Positions 56,265 through 64,000 of a DNA stretch of 64,000 nt are shown here, piece after piece (positions within the stretch are counted from its first letter, which is position 1; every line of letters begins with the position of its first letter). The position numbers and the translations under genes were made by a program. The stretch spans positions 186,001 to 250,000 of the forward strand of contig JACDTU010000024.1 of NCBI GenBank assembly GCA_022376465.1, in the 5' to 3' direction. Below the pieces are notes generated by a model. It searched no databases. It was not told where the DNA came from and saw only the letters and a program-made list of their open reading frames with translations. The stretch is from Cubamyces lactineus (lineage: Eukaryota > Basidiomycota > Agaricomycetes > Polyporales > Polyporaceae).

Positions 56265-59200
56265 TCAAAATGCTATTTCATGTGCATGGTGATCTGCATA
56301 CTTATTTACATAAAAAGCATTAAAGGCATCCAAGGAGTCTGTGTGTCGAAGAGTTGGGGGTATAGGGCCAGTGCCTGCCACACCAATAAGGTGTGCAGCT
56401 CGAAGAACACAATCCAAAGAAATCACTGACATGACTGGTAAGCCATGCAGATCCAACTGGGGCTCTACAATCCACATGCCTGTCTCATCACATGGAGTGT
56501 CCCTAGAAGGAACAAACCATGAGACAAGGGCGCATGAATACAAGATACCTGCAGCTGTTTTGAAAGAAAACAGAAGATGAACACGCACAACAGCCAAACC
56601 TCGGAAACCTGGCAGATTTTGATCATCCACCACATACGCACAATCATATCGTCCTGGCCCACCCCGCCATGACCGACATGCACGGATACGCTCCCTTTTC
56701 ATTCCCTTCACTCCAGAGAGATCACTAGAAGCATGAAATACAGCAACAGCTGAAGGGAAGACCAAAACACGGGGTGGGCAGAGAGGGAAGGTAGAAGGAT
56801 CTACATCTTCCAAAATCTCTTCATCAGGAGACTCCTGAACATACAGAAAGTGGCGAATGAGTTGTGGAAGTTCTAGAACACCCACAAACTCAGCCACACC
56901 TGCAGTGGTTCGAGGATATCCACGTGCTAGGGGATATTTTAGTAACATTCACAAATCACTTTAGAAACTATCCAACTTACCTTTCCGCTTGGCAAGCACC
57001 ACTGTGGCAAGAACATCATCATCCACTGGAGCACAGTCCTCATCCTCCTGAAGGAGGGCCTGCTGCTCAACAGCTTCAGCTGGTCCAACATCAACCTGGT
57101 CTTCATCTAAGCCCAGGCCAGCCCAAATGTCTTTCTCATCAATAGAGGGAAGACGGCTGCAAGCACCACTTAGCATACCACGTGCTGAAAAGTCAACACG
57201 AGCAGCAGCAAGCTTATCAAGACGCTGATTGGTGAGCAGCATCTGACCAAGGGCTTCATAGCGGTTAGACCGCCGATAAGGCTCCTTGACAGCTTTGATG
57301 TGCTTGGACTCAGTGATCGACGAGCAGAGGCCATTTGGAGCACCATAGAGCTGAATCAGCCGCAAGTAGTGTATCAAGGCATGCTGACGAGGAAGAGAGA
57401 TGCCATCTAGGCGTACACCTGCTTCCTCAAAGATAACACGGTCACGATGAAAACGTGACAATGCATCCTCGATCTCAGCCAATGTGCCTGTGGTGATGAC
57501 ATCTCGTCGCACCAGATAGCAGAACTCCAAGAATGCACTCAGAGCTCGCACCATCTGTGCAGGCACATAGCCTGCAATGGCTGGAAGGTAAACCTACATT
57601 GAAGTGATTAAGTGGCCATAACAGATGAAATCTCAACACATATGCAAACAGACCTTCATCAGAGCCTTTGAGTCATCACCTGTCCACTGCTTGAATCCAC
57701 GTCCTTCAGGAAAACGACGGAGCCCAGGAAAGCTTGGCACTGCAGCAATGCTACACACAGCCGCTGCCATGAGTATGTTGCATATGCAGGTGGAGGACAA
57801 ATTTTACTCACCGATGATCAATGTCGGCTAGGATAATAGCAGCTGCAGGCTTACCATGCACAAGTTCGAGATACTCCTCCACCCAGGTCACCAAGTGATC
57901 CTTGAAGGTGCCCTTGATGACCTGATGAAGCAGATCTGGAGAGAGCATCTCATGAATATCTGCTCGAGGAAAGCCCACTGTAAAGGGCTAAAGAAAGTCA
58001 GACATCTACTCCTGTGAGATGAGGCCAAGGCTTACTAGAAGATCCCCCACAATGCCATACTCATCCCATAACCCCTTGAGATCTAACACATCGAACAGCG
58101 CACGGGTGTGTGCATGAGAACGCCGTGATGCATCAGATCCATCAAGGTGACTGTGATGGGCAGTACATCTAAAAATGCATTGAACAATGTGCACTGTGTT
58201 CAAAACAATTTGAATACTCACTTTGCACACCATCCCTGAACAACGCAGGACAGTAACACTTGCTCTGGGTAGTCCGCAATGTAGGGTCCAAGCCCATATA
58301 TGACACGCCGAAAGTGGCCGTCAGCACAGCGGACCACCTCTGCCTTCGTCATTCCGGGCCGTAGGGACTGCAGGATGGTGTGGAGAGAGGTGTGGAAAAG
58401 CTGACGTCGGAACTTGCGGAACTTGGGGTCCTTCGCATACTGACGATCAGCTATGTCCAAGACACACGGTGAGTTAGAAGTCAGAGCAAACACGAGTCTG
58501 CAACAATGCTTACTCTTGGGGATAGACAGGAAGGCAACGAGAGAGACCGCATTGCGCTGCGCACGCTGGGCAGAATTATGCACTAAGCCGTTTGACAAGT
58601 ACAATGGGTAATACTCATTTTGACCAGTGGCAACGGACACAGTGGTCTTGTCGCTCCCAAGGATGATTGGGCAGAACGCAGCACCAGCTGCCTCTGGATC
58701 CTCACCAATGGTGTCCTACGTTGGTCGATGAGAGCTTGGAATGCATTCAGACATTGATTGCTTACCGCCTGGGACCACGCCCAGTCACCCGACATGAAGT
58801 CCCCATATTCTCGCTCATCGCCACGATACACGCGCCGTGGGGTGTAGTCCATCTCCGCAGCGAAATCTGAATTTGATAACTGCATGTGTAGTACATGACG
58901 AGGACAGCGAAACCATACGGTATACTCCTTGTCCATCCACGGCGGCGGATCTCGAGCTGGTTGGGGGCCAACGTACTTAACAATGAAGGCCTGCCACGGC
59001 ATGTCCACCAGCGGGATCAAATCAATGGTGTTAAGCATGTCCTTCGCATCAGCAAAGGGTGGGTCTTGGCCAGGAGGTAGCGTCGCTGCCCACAGTTGCA
59101 TGAGTTCATTGATATTCCCAGCCGACATTTGTTCCTTGCGGAACAGAAAATCGCCAACCTCAAACTGAGGACGGGATTGAAATGGGTTGTAGTCATCGGG

Positions 59201-59619
59201 ACCTTTGGGAGGTAGAGGTTGTGGTGGAGAGCCCGGTGGCAATGGTCGGCCCGCTGCATCACACGGAGCGCCTGCACGAACATCATTATGAGTACATGGA
59301 CTCCTGCACATGAGGCCCAGCCATGTACCGGTAAGGACAGGATGTGTTTCCTCCATTCTCTCGCTGGGCACCGATGGTGTCGGACTCGCTTAATGCTGAC
59401 CTTGACAATGCTGTTCGTCATCGGGAACAGGGTTCATGCCCATGTTGAAGTCGAACTCGGAGGGTGGCGGACTTGCAGAAGGCGCTGGTGGAGCCTGCTG
59501 AGCTCCCGGATGAGCAGCCTGTGCATGTCGCGTACGTCCAGCGAGGGTCTCGAAGAATCGCCTGCACCCTGCTTTAATGCACGGGATAGTTGCGGCACGG
59601 AATTCACAGCGCATCATGA
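56265..59619 (-). CDS. Plavaka transposase with N-terminal zinc finger
   Basis: A transposase typical of Plavaka elements in basidiomycetes. The frame starts MMRCEFRAATIPCIKAGCRR, where CIKAGC...FFETLAGRTRHAQAAH forms a C2H2-like finger. Then come a Pro-rich linker, PLPPKGPDDYNPFQSR, the conserved LYHMQ-like FRCPRHVLHMQLSN, and the catalytic part: GSDKTTVSVATGQNEYYPLY (first Asp), SPDLLHQVIKGTFKDHLVTW (second Asp), and a later acidic region (FLEFCYLVRRD). The C terminus has FTDSL-like LRHTDSLDAFNAFYVNKYAD. Several short introns separate these frames. The joins I checked (AKRK|GVAEF around 56890-56980, ALMK|VYLPA around 57590-57655) are canonical and in frame. I found no stop inside an exon, so the gene may be intact and recently active. 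Some middle junctions were not solved. Confidence 0.85.
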
Positions 59620-60893
59620 TGGAGCAGCCAGAGCAGGTGGTGGCGCAAGAGGGCGGCGGCGGGAGAGGACGGCAGCAGAGGACGGCAGCGGAGGACGGCG
59701 GCAGGAGAGGATGGCAGCAAGGGAGGACGGCGATGGGAGAGGATGGCGACGGGAGAGGACGGCGACGGGAGAGGACGGCGATGGGAGAGGACGGCGACGG
59801 GAGAGGATGGTGGTGGGAGAGGACAGTGGTGGGAGAGGATGGTGGCGGGAAAGGGGAGGGAAGACAGCACAGGGCACAGCGGTGCAGGGGACAATGGCAC
59901 AAGAGGACGGTGGTGCGAGAGGACGGCGGCGCAAAAAGAGGACGGCGGTGCGAGAGGAAGGCGGCGCGAGAGGACGGCAGTGCAAGAGGACGGCGGTGCA
60001 AGAGGACGGCGGTGCAAGAGGACGGCGGCGCAAAAAGAGGACGGCGGCGCGAGAGGACGGTGGTGCGAGAGGATGGCGACGCAAGAGGGCAGCAATGTGA
60101 GAAGACGGAGGGGACGGCTCACAGCGGTGTGAGAGGATGGCAGTGCAAGGAGACGGCAGTGCGAGAAGACACGGACGGCGGTGCACTGAGTGGACAGTTG
60201 TGCGAGAGAATGCGGAGATCAGAGCCTAAGGACACGCAAAGGTAGAAGGATGCATACGGAAGTGTAGGAGCCTGAGGCCGCAAACTTGATGAGCGGACCA
60301 GTACTAGGCGAGGAAGACTCGGATGGAGTTGAGCTTGTGCTTGGAAACTTCGACTCAGGCTGTGAATAGACTATCATGAGCTATGTGTTAGCCACTCCAC
60401 AGCAACGACACAGATGCAGTTCGACTTCGCACCTTGACTTTGAGTGACTGAGAATGAAGAGGGGCTCTGAGAGGTTCACGTTGAGGCAGACGGGTCGGAG
60501 GTCCATGAGTAAGGAACTATACTGGCCGCCCGCCGCGGCGGCGACTTGGATGTTTGAAGTAAACAACATACGTACTACTGATAGTAGTCCCACACTGGTG
60601 CTTGAGATCGTAAGGGCGAAGGGCATGGCTCTTGGGGTCAGGCGGGAGCTTGAGCCACCGATGTACGGGGGGCCGTCGGGAGGGCGATACGCCACTATCT
60701 CTTGGGCCGGCGGCGGACCATGTGTCCCAGCGAGCAGTTGGTATCTGGGGGTGCATGGTCAGTGCGTTGTGCTGGCTCTACTCTCCAACTTCGCTGCCAG
60801 CTTGCCACCCCAGGCCCTCTGTCTCCACGTAGACGTTGTGCTGCTCTCTGCATCCCTGTACCCCACTGCTATCGCTATAACTCCCACCACACA
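59620..60893. other. Divergent spacer between Plavaka transposase and accessory gene
   Basis: Made of the minisatellite plus about 700 bp of unique sequence. It should hold both promoters. The last 150 bp, with CCCACTGCTATCGCTATAAC just before the ATG at 60894, may be the accessory gene's core promoter. Confidence 0.5.
59640..60165. repeat. 16-bp G/A-rich minisatellite
   Basis: Tandem variants of a 16-bp unit, GGGAGAGGACGGCGAC in the left half and GGTGCAAGAGGACGGC in the right half, with occasional 3-bp insertions (CAAAAAGAGG). About 30 units. Purines dominate the plus strand. Because the unit lacks stop codons and is not a multiple of three, all frames stay open. This explains the Arg/Gly/Glu and Pro/Arg/Leu-rich open frames here, which I do not call genes. 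Confidence 0.85.
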
Positions 60894-63627
60894 ATGGCCA
60901 AGGAAGGTAGTACTCAGGAGACTGTTACGCAAGCAAGCTCTCGAATGACTACCCGAGCGAAGAACCAGAATGCTCACCCTGGTCTTCCGGACATGTCTGG
61001 ATGGGATCCAGAGAATCCTGAGCGTGTCCCCATCCCTCCGGCTCAACGCCGCGAGCAAGCCGCCGCAGCCAGGAAGGAGAAGGCCATAATGAAGGCACGC
61101 GAAGTTGCTGCACGCGATACAGCCATCCAGAAGGCCGCGGCAATCGAGGCAAAGATGGAAGCCGAGGACCGTGCTGCAGATGAAGCCCGGCGGAAGCCCC
61201 CACGCCCCAAGCCTCGCGCGCTGACCCAAAGGTCTGAAAAGCTGTCAGATGTGGCCCAGCATACGCCTGAATACGGTGAGCCCTGTCCTTACCATGATCA
61301 ACTTGCGACGCTCGAGGGCCTTGACGATGTTCTACCAGAGCCGACCCCCCGGCAAGCCACAGCGTTGAGTCGCGAGCCGGGATCAGGCTCCTGTCAGAGA
61401 GATGAAGCCGGTCAAACCTATACCGCGAAGGAGGTAGATGGAGGTAAGTAGTCAGCAACGTCGCCGGAACAGGGGACCTCAGACATACCTGCAAACACGG
61501 CTGAATCCCTTCCTAGATGCACCTGTGGACCGTCTTGGGTCCGCTAGCGGTCAAATCAAGTCCACGTTCTTGGCAAGCCTTGAGAGCTACGACTCCAGCA
61601 GCGGGTCAGAATTTGATCCCGATGCAATGGAGGAAGACCAGCTTCCTGAGTCCGACACCACTAGGGAGGACAGTGAAGACGAGGAGAAGAAGCAAACAGT
61701 GCCCAAGCGCGCTAAGCAGAAGGCGCGTTGTTCTGATGTCGCAGGCGCACGTAAGGAGCTGGAAGTTCAAGTTGCCTCAAAGCGCAAGGCTGTTCCTGAC
61801 CACGACGAAGCACTGTACGTTCTTGGATGTTGCTCTCATGCACCCTGGAGCTGACCTCTGGCCGCCGCACTAACGCATCTACCTCTTCCTCCTCGACATT
61901 AGCAGTAAGTCCACCGGCGCAATCAACAAGAAGACCAAAACTTCAGCTGCGCCCTCGGGCCTGCGCAAGAACTGGGAACGCGGCACTTGTTCGCACTCCA
62001 CTAGCGTCGCTCCGGTTGAACGCACCCCAACGCGAGTAGAGACATCCATTCAAGTGCAAAAGACAAGGAGCGGTACAGGCTCAACTCAGAACTTGAAGAT
62101 CAGAGGCACTGCAAAGTAAGTCTCTGCAATCATGTATACTACGCTCACTACTGACATTATGTATTTCCTGATAGGAGACCACCTACCACGCCCAAACCTC
62201 GCCCGATCCCAAGCGGCGTGAAGGCTCATTCACACACGACAACCGTCGCTGTGGACGCATCCGAAGCAACCAGAGGTCTTGATGAGTATGATGGCGGGCT
62301 GCGCGATGAGAGCGACATCGACGAATGCGCCACTTTACCCTACTCGACGCCTATCACCTGGCGTGACGATCAAGCTGACTCTGATGACCGTGAGCAGCTT
62401 GCCCCCTCCGACGCTGAGCAATCAATGAATGGCAGTGTCCCTACCAAGGGTCGCCGTGCAGTGGTACGTCTGCTGGGTCTAACCTGTTGATGCCAGCAAC
62501 ATTGACTATTGTACAGGTTGACAATCTCACACGTGTCGAACATGTCGCAGTGGACACGGCGGCCAGTATTCCAGAGCGGCCACGCGGTGTACCCAACGGA
62601 TCGAACGGCCGTGTCCGCTGGACAACGAACGACCTCGACGCCTCCATGCGCCGACAATTCCAGCACGAGCTGATTCCTCTTACCCGTGTTCACCTCAGCA
62701 CCCTCCCACCTTGGCACACATTGACCCTAGGCGAGCGTCAAGATCTCTTCATGCGTGTATTCCCTCGTTCGGCCCACGTTGTTCAAGAGAACGACGTGAT
62801 CTTCTCGCTCGTGAGTATTCCACTTGCTCATTGACAGACGTGCTAACCGAAAGCTATGTAGACGAACTCTCGCGTCACAGAGTGGCATGGCAAGTTTGCC
62901 TCCGCTGCACTTGTGGTACTCAACAACCATTTCATCAAGGAACGTATGCTCGAGCCCGAGCAGCGCATCCGCTATGTCGAAGAGCAACTCGGCACCTCGG
63001 TTGCGGCTATGAAGGCGCCGTTCATGTGGCGCAAATGGCGCAATGACGGCAAGAAACAGGTTTGTACACACGCCTAAGTAAGGGACGATTTGACTCCTAA
63101 CACATCAGGACAGGGAAGTTTCGGCAGCCACCTCATTCTGAAGACCTTTGGTGTCGTCCACATCCCCGTCGTCGAGTCCGTCCCTCTCGAGCTTCGCGAC
63201 CTCAACGGCAGTGAAGATATACGGCCCTGCGGTGCTCTCATTCTGGCCACGCTTGCGGTTGGTGCCCTTCCGTCTGAGTACACCTGGGTTCCAGCTAACA
63301 TGCCTACAGGTTGAGCGTGCTCTTCGGGTGTGGTCGACCGGACATAAGGTCATCGCCATGGGCCAGCCAGGGTACTTCTCGTCCGACAACTGGAATGACA
63401 GGCCTGTGATCGTGTCTAGCAAGGGCACCGTGAAGGCGGTTACGAAGGTCGCCGAGCTCTTCAAGCGAGCGCAGAATCTTGAAGAGACGCGCTGGTGCGA
63501 ACTGATCGATGACGCCCGGAAGTTCTTCCATGAACACAAGTCGACCCAAGAGAAGCAAGCTATTGTGGTCGAGTCCGCGAGCGACGTGGAGATGACTGAG
63601 TCCGACATCATGTCAGACCCGGACTAG
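60894..63627 (+). CDS. Plavaka-associated accessory protein, function unknown
   Basis: Eight exons (60894-61443, 61517-61814, 61903-62115, 62175-62463, 62517-62810, 62862-63059, 63114-63257, 63310-63627) join to 767 residues in one frame. The N-terminal half is charged and low-complexity, with coiled-coil-like AARKEKAIMKAREVAARDTA, acidic runs (EDSEDEEKK) and a basic patch, so it may be nuclear. The C-terminal about 300 residues look globular: TLTLGERQDLFMRVFPRS, RVTEWHGKFASAALVVLNNH, GSFGSHLILKTFGVVHI, CGALILATLAVERALRVWST and NWNDRPVIVSSKGTVKAVTK. This resembles the fungal domain annotated as DUF6532, often near transposons; that match is from memory and only moderately sure. It is divergent to the transposase and probably a passenger or helper gene. 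Confidence 0.7.
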
Positions 63628-64000
63628 CGATGGCACGTATGACGGAAACCGAAGTGGATGTCTCACTCACTCCGTCCTTGTAGATCAGTCCACGCTCCAA
63701 TGTTCAAGTTCGCAGTACTTGCGTCTGCGCTGCTCAACCAGCTGTACGATACAAAGGCCCGGGTGCTCAACCACTTGCGGAGCACATCAGCCTGCCGTCT
63801 CTACTAGTTTTTCCATCTACCCTGTCGTCTCTCCGCCTATCTGTGTATACCTGTAGAGTGCAACACATGTAGTACGGTTTACTGCATAATATACTAGCGC
63901 TTTTGGCATGTGTAGTGTCCTCAGAAGTCCGACATAAGCCACACTCAAGTCTGCAATGAAGTCTGATCAATGGGTCATTGTGGGATTTCCTTCGTCTTCG
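63628..64000. other. Right flank with AAGTC subterminal motifs
   Basis: No gene. AAGTC occurs at about 63925, 63946 and 63960, inverse to the GACTT cluster at the left of the element. The true terminus is not visible. Confidence 0.45.

Larger units (their letters stand above)
56070..64000. mobile_element. Plavaka-like DNA transposon (CACTA/CMC-related), possibly running past the window
   Basis: It carries a Plavaka-type transposase gene on the minus strand (56265-59619), a minisatellite, and a divergent accessory gene (60894-63627). GACTT motifs cluster at the left end, and AAGTC, the inverse, clusters near 63924-63963 at the right (three within 40 bp). This fits subterminal repeats of one element. 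No terminal inverted repeat or target-site duplication could be fixed, and the right end may be outside the window. Confidence 0.65.

Noticed and set aside
59604..60186. Long open frames on both strands rich in Arg/Gly/Glu or Pro/Arg/Leu
   Set aside because: They result from the stop-free 16-bp minisatellite, whose unit is open in every frame. The translated period of 16 residues confirms this.

Overview
The window is nuclear DNA of a filamentous basidiomycete, most likely a wood- or litter-associated agaricomycete. The signs are many short introns (about 45-60 nt, GT-AG, CTNAC branch sites), basidiomycete-style lineage expansions (F-box proteins, kinase-like proteins), a Plavaka-type DNA transposon and compact intergenic spacers. 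I built gene models by hand by joining open frames at splice sites. Where I give a total length for a multi-exon gene, the joined exons sum to a whole number of codons unless I say it is an estimate.

Layout. 1-2.2 kb: proteasome subunit beta-4 (PRE1) and a BTB/POZ protein. 4.2-21.6 kb: two tandem full-length ABCC (MRP-type) transporters of about 1,620 residues flanking an epoxide hydrolase of the alpha/beta fold. This looks like a detoxification or export neighbourhood. The transporters share almost identical tracts, introns included, separated by diverged tracts, which suggests gene conversion. 23.4-26.3 kb: an RTA1-like seven-helix membrane protein with a 1.45 kb terminal-inverted-repeat element lying wholly inside one intron. 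26.7-28.6 kb: an oleate delta-12 desaturase in which an 8-nt micro-exon supplies part of the first histidine box. 30.0-31.2 kb: a C2H2-type zinc finger protein.

32-36.5 kb: a kinase-like gene, a small orphan protein, and a WRN-type 3'-5' exonuclease whose Tyr/Asp motif is only restored by a GC-AG intron. The exonuclease shares a short bidirectional spacer with zuotin (37-38.7 kb). 39.2-43.2 kb: two F-box paralogues in tandem. 44.8-47.2 kb: a secreted sedolisin (S53) protease. 47.9-55.9 kb: three more members of the kinase-like family on the plus strand, interspersed with a different HRD/DYG kinase and a single-pass membrane protein whose splicing is ambiguous.

56 kb to the window end: a Plavaka-like transposon. 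It has an apparently intact transposase gene on the minus strand, a 16-bp G/A-rich minisatellite at the 5' end of that gene, and a divergent 767-residue accessory gene on the plus strand. GACTT/AAGTC motifs are clustered near both ends in opposite orientation. The right terminus may lie at or beyond the window edge.

I found no rRNA, convincing tRNA, CRISPR or prokaryotic features. The most unusual points are the ABCC/epoxide hydrolase duplication with patchy homogenisation, the intron-resident element in the RTA1 gene, the micro-exon in the desaturase, the GC-AG intron in the exonuclease, and the kinase-like family with a conserved Cys-rich tail.
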